Shown: positions 1 through 8,016 of the stretch, in pieces
How the letters are laid out: every line of letters starts with the position of its first letter
Numbering within the stretch: the stretch's first letter is position 1
Source of the DNA: Bacteroidota bacterium
Lineage (GTDB): Bacteria > Bacteroidota > Bacteroidia > Flavobacteriales > Flavobacteriaceae
Reading direction: 5' to 3'
DNA length: 11,433 nucleotides
Assembly: GCA_004356305.1 (NCBI GenBank)
Contig: SMXJ01000010.1
Span: forward strand, 1-11,433
The notes under the pieces: model-generated
Databases searched by the model: none
Seen by the model: the letters and a program-made list of their open reading frames with translations, nothing else
Told to the model about the DNA's origin: nothing
Translations under genes and position numbers: made by a program

Positions 1-154
1 AACTAATGTAATTTATCGGTTATTAAAGATAGTTCATAAGGAGGAAATCACATTCGATTCACCCAAAAACATTTTTTATCACGGGTTCTTCCTCTAAGAA
101 GAAAGACAAGATCCAGTTGCTCATCAGATGTGCAGGAAATCAGAAATTTCCATT

Positions 155-2575
155 TTATTTAATTCCTTTCGTACGTATAAAAAAATTAGATAAAAAAGCA
201 ATACTATAGGCCAGGGCGGCAAATAACATCACCGCTATAAAGCCCATTTCTACAGCGATGATCACAGCCAAGGAAGTACTGATAACCGATATGCAACCAT
301 TGATACCCCATGCCCAGGGTACGTTGCTTTTTTTATCGTCATTAACAATTTTTAAGCCAATAGGGAAGGGCATTCCCATAAAAAAGGAGGGCAACCCAAT
401 GATCGCTACCGTTAACAAGATCTTCATAATCATGGGTAAACCAACGGTGCTACTTAAAAAAACACCGATCACAAAAGTATAGAGGAGAATTAGAATAGCT
501 ATAAGCCCCGTTATCTTTAACAGAGTCACTCGATATGTCTTATATCTCGACGAATAATAGCTTCCAATTCCCGAACTGATAAGCATCACTGATATCACTG
601 TGGCTACTGAATAAATGGGATGCCCAAGGTAGAGTACAAAATATTTTATAAACACAATTTCCAAGAACATATAGCCAAAGCCCAGGGCAACAAAATAGGT
701 CACCACCCAGGATTTATTGCCCCCCTTAAATCCCAATCGGAAAAGCGGCAAAATTATGAATAAAAGCGCCAAAATAACCACCTGAATGAAGGTTACCGCT
801 GTGATCAAATACCCCAATTCGAGAAAAACGGTTGATTTCCCTCCCATGGTCTTAACCAGATCAGGAAACTTTTTCCAACGTAAAAATTGAAAAAAATAAG
901 GTTTATTATCTGTTGCCGACCGGATATTAAAATCGTAATCATGAATTATTTTTTCTCTTTGAGAACTGAACATTCCATCCAGGTCGTAAAAGAAGGTCTC
1001 ATCTTCCATCGTATTGAATTGAACCCTTTCGTTCGCGGTTATTCCAGGTAGTAAAACAGGATCAAAATTATGCTCCTCACAAAATAATATTACCTTAGCG
1101 ATCTCCATTTTACTCAATGGTTCCTTCTTGATGACAAACGTGATAGTGCCCCAACTTCTTATTGCCGCGATATGATTTAAAGGCTCTTTTATTTGAATGG
1201 ATTCCAAACTTTCTGATATCATTGCGGCCGATTTTAAAGATATTTTGGGAGGAAGATCGATCCATGAAGAAAGAACGATCATTCCATCAGGAGTTAGCCT
1301 TTGCCACATTTCAACAAAGGCTTCCTTGGTCATTAAATTTTCTTCCTGTAAGGCATTCAATCCTACTGAACCACCAAAAGAGCCTAATAAGGGAAGTTGG
1401 ATGATATCATATTTTTCACCGGTCTGATTTAAAAACGTTCTTGGATCCTGAACGCGTATCTCTACCCTGGGATCGTAAAACAGAGAGTCGGTTACCGAGG
1501 CATATTCATTTTTCAATAAGGAGACCACCGTCGCATTCGGTTCAATGGCGATTATTTTTTCGGCTCCGTTATTCAAGGCTTGTACAATATCTAATCCTGC
1601 TCCTATCTCTAATAATAACACTCTTTTTGGCTCATATAAAGAGTAAGGAAGAGCCATGGTAGTATAATTCAAAATAGAGGTAGTATCCATATCGGATCGA
1701 TTCGGAATGGACGTATACCAATCGCCATTGTTAAAAATCGCAGCACTGGGGGTTATATTCCCGTTATATGTAAGACTCAAGCCCGGGGCATAGCGTTGTG
1801 CCGGAGAAGAGACAACTTGAACAAGGCCATAAGGACTACTTATTTGCTGGTCAATTTTGGCTTCCGGAAGATTTAGAGCGTAGCTAATACTTTTGAATTG
1901 AGATGGTAACAGATCAAAAGGTTTACTAAGATGATAGACTACCAAACTCAAACTCAGTATCGTATACGGGATCAGGTATTTTCTAACCTTTTTATGAATG
2001 ATAATGACTCCGGCAATAATGGGCAAGACGGCTATCAGTGACGGGATCTCCTGGGGTGAAAATTGCCAAAACAGAAAAATTGCCAGGATACCTCCCAATC
2101 CTGACCCCAGAAGATCGGAAAAATAGAAAGTCCCAATTCTAGATATTCTTTTGATGAAGATCAGTCCTATAGCCAGGGCTCCGGAAAAAAAGGGGAGGAA
2201 GAAAAGTAAATAAGTTCCCAATAGTCTTGAAAATTGCGAACGGTCGACGAAGAGTGTATATGAATCGAAAAGAAAAAAATCATGACGGGAAGCCCTAATT
2301 ACAACTGTCATCAGTATACCACTGGAGATCATTAGAAAAGGAAGTAAAAAATCGATTCTTTCCAGCATCCACTTTCTGAAAATGGATAGAAGCGTACCAC
2401 TGGCGCCAAATCCCAACAGGGCGATGGAGATCACCATATATGCAAAGTGATGCCACTGTACAATGGTAAGGAAATGCATCAATTGAATTTCATAGGCGAC
2501 GATGGCCGCAGACAGAATGGAGACTGCAATGATCAGTCTATATTGAAAAAAATTGCTCTTAAGTTTTGCAAACAT
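155..2575 (-). CDS. Integral-membrane spermidine-synthase-like protein (SAM-binding-fold core between two membrane domains)
   Basis: This 806-residue protein has three parts. Residues about 13-215 form some six or seven hydrophobic helices. Residues about 220-580 are soluble. Residues about 585-800 form roughly six more helices. The soluble part carries a Rossmann-type nucleotide motif, LLLEIGAGLD at about 320-329, followed by AIEPN at 343-347, with an acidic residue where SAM or decarboxylated-SAM ribose is normally held, and YDIIQL at 389-394. This layout matches membrane-embedded spermidine synthase-like proteins (fused MFS/SpeE type), whose substrates are mostly unknown; true polyamine synthesis is not shown. 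The first ATG (2573-2575) is 28 bases after the stop of the upstream pcm gene, so the two probably share a transcript. No Shine-Dalgarno sequence is seen, as expected for Bacteroidota. The family assignment is fairly secure; the reaction is not. Confidence 0.85.
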   Translation of the reverse strand: MFAKLKSNFFQYRLIIAVSILSAAIVAYEIQLMHFLTIVQWHHFAYMVISIALLGFGASGTLLSIFRKWMLERIDFLLPFLMISSGILMTVVIRASRHDFFLFDSYTLFVDRSQFSRLLGTYLLFFLPFFSGALAIGLIFIKRISRIGTFYFSDLLGSGLGGILAIFLFWQFSPQEIPSLIAVLPIIAGVIIIHKKVRKYLIPYTILSLSLVVYHLSKPFDLLPSQFKSISYALNLPEAKIDQQISSPYGLVQVVSSPAQRYAPGLSLTYNGNITPSAAIFNNGDWYTSIPNRSDMDTTSILNYTTMALPYSLYEPKRVLLLEIGAGLDIVQALNNGAEKIIAIEPNATVVSLLKNEYASVTDSLFYDPRVEIRVQDPRTFLNQTGEKYDIIQLPLLGSFGGSVGLNALQEENLMTKEAFVEMWQRLTPDGMIVLSSWIDLPPKISLKSAAMISESLESIQIKEPLNHIAAIRSWGTITFVIKKEPLSKMEIAKVILFCEEHNFDPVLLPGITANERVQFNTMEDETFFYDLDGMFSSQREKIIHDYDFNIRSATDNKPYFFQFLRWKKFPDLVKTMGGKSTVFLELGYLITAVTFIQVVILALLFIILPLFRLGFKGGNKSWVVTYFVALGFGYMFLEIVFIKYFVLYLGHPIYSVATVISVMLISSGIGSYYSSRYKTYRVTLLKITGLIAILILLYTFVIGVFLSSTVGLPMIMKILLTVAIIGLPSFFMGMPFPIGLKIVNDDKKSNVPWAWGINGCISVISTSLAVIIAVEMGFIAVMLFAALAYSIAFLSNFFIRTKGIK

Positions 2576-2603
2576 TTTTCATGACTTAGAGGGGATTAGC
2601 TAT

Positions 2604-3299
2604 TCATTCATCTTTTGCTCTGGTAAAAGGAACGAATCGAACAAACATTAGATTTTTCGTTTTTATCTTACCATTCTTTTTCTCGACAAGTAGCAGCTGT
2701 TGCGTGGTAAATGGTGTTCCCACCGGGATGATCATTTTCCCGCCATCTTTCAATTGTTTCATCAATGGAGGAGGTACAAATTCTGCGGCCGCAGTTACGA
2801 CTATGGCATCGAAGGGGCCTTTCTCTTCCCAACCGTGATATCCATCCGCGTTTTTGACCAAAATATTATTATAATTTAAGTCTTTCAACCTCTTTTTAGA
2901 CTGATTGAATAGAGGTTCTATAATTTCAATGGTGTACACCGAGTCAACAATAAGGGACAAAACTGCTGCCTGGTATCCTGACCCTGTTCCTATTTCCAAT
3001 ACCTTAAAGTCCTTTTTTGGTTTGATGATTTCAGTCATAAAAGCAACGATATAAGGCTGAGAAATGGTTTGCCCATGGCCAATCGGCAAGGGAGAATCGA
3101 AATAAGCGCTGGCCATGTCCTTTTTTTGGACAAATTTATGCCTGGGCACAGTTCGCATGGCTGCAAGGGTAGAACTACCCCGGATACCTCGTGCTTTGAT
3201 CTGGCTGTTGACCATTTTCTCTCTCGCCTCCTTATAGTTGTTCTTCTCTTGGAAACCTAAAGCAAGAAATAGTAATAACATTAAAATTAGCCTATTCAT
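2604..3299 (-). CDS. pcm: Protein-L-isoaspartate O-methyltransferase with N-terminal signal peptide
   Basis: The product repairs isomerised aspartate in damaged proteins by transferring a methyl group from SAM to L-isoaspartyl residues. Numbering here counts from the GTG at 3305. The family blocks are all present: MRTVPRHKFV (50-59), GHGQTISQPY with the active-site Ser (77-86), SAM motif I LEIGTGSGY (103-111), TIEIIEP (125-131), the FDAIVVTAA strand (165-173), the glycine-rich GGKMIIPVG (188-196), and VPFTRA near the end. The first 20 or so residues are a short basic start followed by a leucine-rich run and a small-residue region, which looks like a secretion signal; cytosolic Pcm lacks this. 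I prefer the ATG at 3297-3299 over the in-frame GTG two codons upstream (3305), because it is the stronger codon and gives a normal signal peptide. It is the first gene of a probable operon with the membrane protein downstream. Confidence 0.9.
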   Translation of the reverse strand: MNRLILMLLLFLALGFQEKNNYKEAREKMVNSQIKARGIRGSSTLAAMRTVPRHKFVQKKDMASAYFDSPLPIGHGQTISQPYIVAFMTEIIKPKKDFKVLEIGTGSGYQAAVLSLIVDSVYTIEIIEPLFNQSKKRLKDLNYNNILVKNADGYHGWEEKGPFDAIVVTAAAEFVPPPLMKQLKDGGKMIIPVGTPFTTQQLLLVEKKNGKIKTKNLMFVRFVPFTRAKDE

Positions 3300-3305
3300 A
3301 ATCAC

Positions 3306-3740
3306 ATGAATAACAATACCTTAAATGTATCGTATCAAGTAGTGAAATCAAAGAGAATGGGTTGAATAATGAATTGATAATTAGCTAGAAGTTAGATTAG
3401 GATGATTGTGATAGATACTATCATTAAAATTCGGATTGTATTTCAATTTTTCTGAGTAAACGAAGATAGCGGTAAGTGTATAAAGCGTAGTAGTGTTTAG
3501 CAACTAAAATTTTATACAGATCTTAAGTTTCATATCTTCATAAATTCGTCACTCTACCAATTTAATCTTTTTTTCATACTCGATTAAAATGTGCTGACTA
3601 ATCCTCACCAAACTTCTATTTGTATTGTCTCATCTTTTGTACTCTACCCGAAGGTATTTATACATCAAATTAAGAGCTAAGTAAATCGGACAAGAATATA
3701 AGTTTTCATGAACGATCACTAAATTATTGACAGCTATTTT
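3306..3740. other. 435-base intergenic region without a supported gene
   Basis: This AT-rich gap lies between the stop of the permease gene and the start of pcm. I see no open frame with a recognisable product on either strand. It holds the candidate pcm promoter at its left end. It also holds a 9-base inverted repeat, TGTATAAAg (3477-3485) against tTTTATACA (3510-3518), that could fold into a loose hairpin. No clear T-tailed terminator was found after the permease stop. Confidence 0.5.
3322..3352 (-). promoter_or_regulatory. Candidate Bacteroidota-type promoter of pcm
   Basis: Read on the minus strand there is a TTTG box (3349-3352), then 19 bases, then TACATTTA (3322-3329). The Bacteroidetes housekeeping consensus is TTTG, 19-21 bases, TAnnTTTG, so one base differs. 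The site lies about 20 bases ahead of the pcm start, giving a very short leader. Seen by pattern only. Confidence 0.45.
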
Positions 3741-5642
3741 TTACAATGGCCAAAAGTATAATATCAAGGGTGTGCCTAAAATAACAATAAGAAGCTCCAA
3801 TGGTAAACCCATTCTCCAGTAATCGGAAAACCGATACCCGCCCGGCCCAAGTATAAGTGCATTGCACTGATGACCAATGGGTGTAAGAAATGCACAAGAG
3901 GCGCCCACTGCAACACACATTAATAAGGGATCAATGCTAACGCCCATAGTTATGGCAATCTCAACTGCAATTGGCGCCATTATTAGGGCGGTAGCTGCAT
4001 TATTTATCACATCTGAAAGAGTCATGGTAATGATCATGATCAAAGCCAACATGAACCAGCTAGGCAAGCTGCCTGTCATGGCAACCATTCCATCCGCAAT
4101 TAACTGGGTAGTACCCGTTGATTGAAGCGCATTGCTAACAGGAATCATGGCGCCCAACAGCACTATGATGGGCCAGTCTATTTGTTGGTATAGTTCACGA
4201 ATTGGCAGGATACCCGTAAAAATATACATTAAAATAGCTCCCACGAACGCCAATGTGATTGGAAGAATACCAAACATACTCAGTGCGATGGCTGAGCCGA
4301 AAATCAATAATGCCAGGCCTACTTTGGAAAAGACACCTACGGTCACATTTCTTTCAGCCAGGGGTAGAAGATCAAGCGAGCTGATATTATCGTCAAGTTT
4401 ATCGATATCCCCTTGCAGCAACAACACGTCTCCAACACGAAATGTTACATCCCCAAGTAGTTTACGAATCGGTTCTCCTTGTCGGGCAACGGCCATCAAT
4501 ATCAAGGTATTTGAAGTGCGCTGACGCAAGTATTCCCGATCGCGATTCTCCAGTGGTGAGCCAGGTTTTATCAATACTTCCTTAAAAGCAGTGTTCGTGT
4601 TTTTCAAACTGTCAATACGTTCGCGCATTAACTTTGTAAGCCGCAGATCATACTCATCCATCATCACTTTAAGTTCAACAGGATCAGCCTTGATTTGAAA
4701 CCTGTCACCTTCCTGAATGATATGATCAAGCCAGGGCGTGAGTACATTTTCATCTACGGTTATGTATCCGAATATCGTGAGCCTGTCCCCAGTGAAGTGT
4801 TCTATCTCGCCAATCTCCATACCGATGAATTTGCATTTCTCAGGAATACGAATCTCGGTTATGTATTCACTAATAGAGAAAAGTGATTCTGTTCCGGGTT
4901 TTTTATAAGAATTCTTTGGTATGAATCGCCAACCGATCAGAGCTACAAACAATACCCCCATTAATGCTATTGATCCTCCAACCGGACTGAAATCCAGCAT
5001 AGCGAATGGTTCCGGTTGAAATTGCTCAATATCAATATTTTGGGATTCAAAATATTTAGCAGCGGGAGAGAATACGTCTTCCAGCGCCCGTGCTTTCAAA
5101 TCTATGTATTGAGTTTCACGGAAAGTAGAGATTATAATATTAGGTGGGGTACCAATCATTGTTATCATTCCACCCAGAATACTGGCAAATGCCAGGGGCA
5201 TAAGAAGAATACTTGGCGATCGTTTTTGTTTTGCGGAACTTTTAAGTGCTACCGGCAGCATTAAAGCAAGTGCACCAACATTATTCATAATAGCTGAAAG
5301 AATCGCTGCTACTCCGCTCAAGCTGGTGATATGAGTAACCCGATTCTTGGAAAAAGGGGCTATTTGGCGTGAGATCAGATCAACTACCCCGGAATTGCGT
5401 AGTGCTCTACTGATTATAAGTACCAGGGCTACAGTTATAACTGCCGGATGTGCAAAACCTGAAAATAGATTGGACCCGTCCAGAATTAAATCAGATCCTT
5501 TACCTCCTAGTAACTCGTCAGCAATAAATAGAGCGCCTAAACCAATGATCGAGACAATATCATATCGAAAACGACCCCAGATAAAAAGGATAAAAATCAT
5601 TACGATAATCGATAATATAGCAATTTGATCAATTGTCATCAT
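3741..5642 (-). CDS. SLC13/DASS-type permease with two RCK_C (TrkA_C) domains
   Basis: A 633-residue inner-membrane transporter, by family a sodium-coupled importer of sulfate, dicarboxylates or similar anions; the substrate cannot be read from the sequence. Hydrophobic helices fill residues about 5-245 and 433-633. The first half contains NNVGALALMLP (120-130) and MIGTPPNIIIS (162-172), and the second half repeats this pattern with DVINNAATALIMAP (544-557) and TPIGHQCNALILGPGG (587-602), as expected for the inverted-repeat CitMHS/Na_sulph_symp fold. Between them, two soluble domains (about 255-340 and 350-430), each ending in a strand such as EGDRFQIKA or VGDVLLLQG, fit RCK_C ligand-binding modules seen in many bacterial members. 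It starts with two ATGs in a row (5642, 5639). No ribosome binding site is seen, only an A-run. A large palindrome sits 13 bases upstream. Confidence 0.88.
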   Translation of the reverse strand: MMTIDQIAILSIIVMIFILFIWGRFRYDIVSIIGLGALFIADELLGGKGSDLILDGSNLFSGFAHPAVITVALVLIISRALRNSGVVDLISRQIAPFSKNRVTHITSLSGVAAILSAIMNNVGALALMLPVALKSSAKQKRSPSILLMPLAFASILGGMITMIGTPPNIIISTFRETQYIDLKARALEDVFSPAAKYFESQNIDIEQFQPEPFAMLDFSPVGGSIALMGVLFVALIGWRFIPKNSYKKPGTESLFSISEYITEIRIPEKCKFIGMEIGEIEHFTGDRLTIFGYITVDENVLTPWLDHIIQEGDRFQIKADPVELKVMMDEYDLRLTKLMRERIDSLKNTNTAFKEVLIKPGSPLENRDREYLRQRTSNTLILMAVARQGEPIRKLLGDVTFRVGDVLLLQGDIDKLDDNISSLDLLPLAERNVTVGVFSKVGLALLIFGSAIALSMFGILPITLAFVGAILMYIFTGILPIRELYQQIDWPIIVLLGAMIPVSNALQSTGTTQLIADGMVAMTGSLPSWFMLALIMIITMTLSDVINNAATALIMAPIAVEIAITMGVSIDPLLMCVAVGASCAFLTPIGHQCNALILGPGGYRFSDYWRMGLPLELLIVILGTPLILYFWPL

Positions 5643-5655
5643 TTTTTTTACAGTG

Positions 5656-5689
5656 GTAAATTATACCCTGAATTTAGGGCATAATTTAC
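5656..5689. promoter_or_regulatory. 34-bp near-perfect palindrome upstream of the permease gene
   Basis: The left arm GTAAATTATaCCCT (5656-5669) is mirrored by the right arm AGGGcATAATTTAC (5676-5689) around a 6-base centre, with one mismatched pair in the arms. It lies 13 bases upstream of the first permease ATG, so it would be in the promoter or leader. It could be an operator for a dimeric regulator or an RNA hairpin that limits translation or ends upstream transcription. The sequence does not decide between these. Confidence 0.55.
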
Positions 5690-5723
5690 TATTTCCAAAA
5701 TATGTCTATATTTAATTAATCGT

Positions 5724-5795
5724 GGCTAATGGTTGGTATGTACGCTGTTTACCCGCATAGGGCAAATGGTGTATATGCTGTGTTCCCAGCTGCCT
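5724..5795. repeat. Imperfect hairpin repeat (attC-like, element C)
   Basis: A foldable sequence lies between the kinase pseudogene and the permease gene. The core stem TTTACCC / GGGCAAA surrounds the loop GCATA (5755-5759), and TATGTAC / GTGTATA extends it through G-T pairs. Its left half, CTAATGGTTGGTATG, resembles the left half of the repeat at 10937 (CCAACGGTTTGTTTATG). Its right half, TATATGCTGTGTT, resembles TATATACAGTGTT at 11072-11084. The relation is by eye. It probably also separates the transcripts on either side. Confidence 0.45.
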
Positions 5796-5830
5796 TTTTT
5801 TCAATTCTTTTCTTTACCGTATTACTGTCT

Positions 5831-6738
5831 TTACTCAAATACTATTGACATAAAGTGCTCTTTAGCCATTATTTCTACTTCCTTAGCTACCTGAATCATC
5901 TTCCGATGTTTATTCTTCAAATCGGGATTTAGTGAATGAATATTGTACTTCCAAAAACGCCACCAAGAAGTAGCAATAGCAGCCTATTCGATAAATAATT
6001 GTAGAGAATCTCTTTCCGAAAATTCCAAGGAGCGTATTTGTTCATACCCCTATATCAATGCTCTTGTTTTGTTCAGGTCGATTGTCCCGGCAGTTCTGCA
6101 AAGTCCTAATACGCCCATACCCAAATCAAAAATAAGTAATAATTACAGGCTTATTCCAAATCTATAATGGCTATTATCTAATTATTTTCAAATAAAACAA
6201 TGTCAAAAAAAATATCTCCATGTACCAATCCCCGGAGAAGGTTCTTCGGAATGTGTTTTTTAAGGGATTGAAGTCGTTCCTTGAGCCGGTATTCATATTC
6301 TGTATCAAGCCTTTTACCAATAACTGAAGAAAAAGCTTAAAGCACGCAGGGATGCGATTTGGGTAGATAATCGGGTGCTGGAATTTGATGTAGCAGTGCC
6401 ATAGCGCTCCCAATCTGACTTAATTCATCGGCACTGAAATTTTCATGCCCCACTCCATAAACCCACTTTTTTACCAAAATCGGTTTCTCTGCATATCGGG
6501 TCACAATTTCTACGGTAATCGAGGTATGAACAGTAGAGGTCAAAAAATGATGCTCGCCCAATCATTGAAGAAGAGTAGCCTACAATAATAATTTTTCTTC
6601 CACTATTGTGAGCATTTATTCACCCTTCTGTGCTAGTATATGATAATTCGAGTTAGTATTACCACCTTCTATCGGAGTAAAATATACCGCTTCAATTTGA
6701 TAAGGAGCAACTATTTTTTCTAAATCAGATACTTTTAT
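5831..6738 (-). pseudogene. Decayed APH-fold kinase (homoserine kinase type II-like)
   Basis: Conceptual translation across stops gives a full-length (about 302-codon) aminoglycoside phosphotransferase-fold kinase. Readable blocks, in order: an N-terminal lobe with FTPIEGGNTNSNYHIL and YMLTIVEE-like text; VRYAEKP-like and SAMALLHQIPAPDYLP; the catalytic loop LVHGDIFFDIVLFENN (6181-6228); IAIIDLE.ACNYYL; then FDLGMGVLGLCRTAGTIDLN and ATSWWRFWKYN at the C-terminal end. In-frame stops are at 6616, 6580, 6562, 6337, 6178, 6151, 6050 and 5984 (lowest base of each codon). One frameshift lies in a T-run at 6128-6132. The expected start is ATA instead of ATG. The metal-binding Asn of HGDxxxxN is Ile (6199-6201). 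The ancestral kinase probably phosphorylated homoserine, a hydroxylated amino acid or a related alcohol; family members also include hydroxylysine kinase. It follows the dioxygenase gene with a 4-base overlap. Confidence 0.85.
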
Positions 6739-7583
6739 TCTGGTGTAGATTCCATATCCATTCTTCTTTTATACCCATGTTCTGACAAGGCCGGCGGATT
6801 TATGTTGGCCTTTATTTCTTTGTAATCTAAAATAGAGTTTCCTGTCGGAACTTGAAGACCGGGGCGATGTGTAAAACATATCAGCAAAACATCCCTGATT
6901 CCATTTTTTGTGGGATCTTTTGGGTGCACTGAAGTTACTCCGTGCATCACCTTTGGGTCCCAGAATACCATTGAATCCATATTTTTATGAAGCATGCAAC
7001 TCGCTAATAGTTTCTCGTCATTACTATAAATGCTGCTGGAGCCTCCGGTAATATTCTTACGTTTGATTAAATGAATCCAAACAAAGTCATTTTCATCGTG
7101 GTGTATGCCTTCTGGTGTTGGTTCACCACTTTCAGCTACTGTTGCTACAGTTCGAATTTGATGTATATCGACCAACCATGGCTCGCATTTTTCTTTCTGT
7201 GAAACAGGCAATTGCCGGAAGTCAAATTGAATCAATTCTTGGAAGAAGGGATTATTTATTGTCTTACTTTTTAACGGGCTAAATTTTCGGTCGATATCTC
7301 CCGCATATTTATTGATTTCGGCAGGTTGATAATAAGGAGTTGGGGCATAAGCTAAGATTTTCCCAGAAACAGGTAAGAAATAGAAATACCGAAACCGCCG
7401 ATATCTAAAGCTCCTCCCGGTTTTTAAATAGTTGTCTTTTTCCAGTTTCTTCCAGTCTTTCTTAAACTGTATGTTGTATATGTTTAAGTCTTTAGGGATG
7501 ATAAATTCATTATGGGGAACAAATACATATTTTTTGGTTTTTAGTTGTAAATAAACGGACTGCGTTATTGTAATTCCTTTCAT
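6735..7583 (-). CDS. 2-oxoglutarate/Fe(II)-dependent dioxygenase, PF10014-like (amino-acid hydroxylase type)
   Basis: A cytosolic protein of 282 residues. Proteins of this family use 2-oxoglutarate, O2 and iron to hydroxylate substrates; characterised members act on free L-amino acids such as isoleucine. The iron ligands are visible: EGIHHDENDFVWIHLI supplies His161 and Asp163, and KVMHGVT supplies His214. Arg230 in RDVLLICF fits the 2-oxoglutarate carboxylate clamp. The block GGSSSIYSNDEKLL (180-193) is also typical. One oddity is HHDE where relatives usually have HxDG. The N-terminal 60 residues are lysine-rich and less recognisable. The start ATG (7583) has no Shine-Dalgarno sequence. The stop TAA overlaps the former start of the kinase pseudogene, so the two genes were probably one operon and a two-step pathway. 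The substrate is unknown. Confidence 0.82.
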   Translation of the reverse strand: MKGITITQSVYLQLKTKKYVFVPHNEFIIPKDLNIYNIQFKKDWKKLEKDNYLKTGRSFRYRRFRYFYFLPVSGKILAYAPTPYYQPAEINKYAGDIDRKFSPLKSKTINNPFFQELIQFDFRQLPVSQKEKCEPWLVDIHQIRTVATVAESGEPTPEGIHHDENDFVWIHLIKRKNITGGSSSIYSNDEKLLASCMLHKNMDSMVFWDPKVMHGVTSVHPKDPTKNGIRDVLLICFTHRPGLQVPTGNSILDYKEIKANINPPALSEHGYKRRMDMESTPE

Positions 7584-8016
7584 GTTATACTTTATTAGTT
7601 AAGAAGAATATATCGGCTATTTGGTCCGGAAGAAGAATTAAACTTATCGGATGTGTTTGCGTTACCAGACTTCGGTTATTTTCTTTTAGTTAAGGAAATT
7701 TATCGTCTTTTCCAAATTTTCAAGTGTAGGCTTTTGAAAAATGTGTTATCGAATTGCGCCAAATTATGGATCATTTTATTCTTATTGGTTATTTTTTTGG
7801 TATCAGGGAACGTTAAATATATGGCAAGCAGGACAGTGGCAAACGATGAGCTTTCCAGATTGCACCGAGTCAAAACAAAAGATCTTTACGGACTTTGTTC
7901 AAAGCACTTCATTTTGGGTTAAGCACCAAAACCTGTATTAATTATAGCCGTCCTAAGTTTGATTTCAATTAGATTAGAGTACTGATAGAAAGAACAAAAG
8001 GGCAGAGTAAGGTTAG
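7584..8016. other. Gene-free stretch upstream of the dioxygenase
   Basis: I find no supported gene here. Two overlapping plus-strand open frames (7653-7922 and 7741-7941) translate to low-complexity or unrecognised text without a start signal, and minus-strand frames are broken by stops. The 100 bases next to the dioxygenase start must hold its promoter; TAAGTTTA on the minus strand (7644-7651) is one base from the TAnnTTTG box, but no matching TTTG is clear. The rest could be worn-out mobile DNA. Confidence 0.4.

Noticed and set aside
38..52. AAGGAGGAAATCAC on the plus strand, a perfect Shine-Dalgarno-like sequence.
   Set aside because: No start codon or open frame follows at a usable distance, and the likely host group makes little use of such sites.
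3477..3518. Inverted repeat TGTATAAA / TTTATACA as a fifth member of the attC-like family.
   Set aside because: It has an AT-only stem and lacks the GTTRRRY or RYYYAAC ends, so chance is a sufficient explanation.
6174..6561. Small separate proteins in the kinase region.
   Set aside because: One is a slice of the dead kinase between two stops (starting at a TTG) and the other is an out-of-frame shadow; the whole region reads as a single broken gene.
5831..6738. Stop-codon readthrough or a variant genetic code in the kinase gene.
   Set aside because: All three stop codons occur in frame, there is also a frameshift, a lost start and a lost catalytic residue, and every other gene in the window uses stops normally.
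7653..7941. Two overlapping plus-strand open frames that might be a small gene.
   Set aside because: They have no binding site or recognisable motif, they are on the opposite strand to all genes here, and the text looks like translated non-coding DNA.
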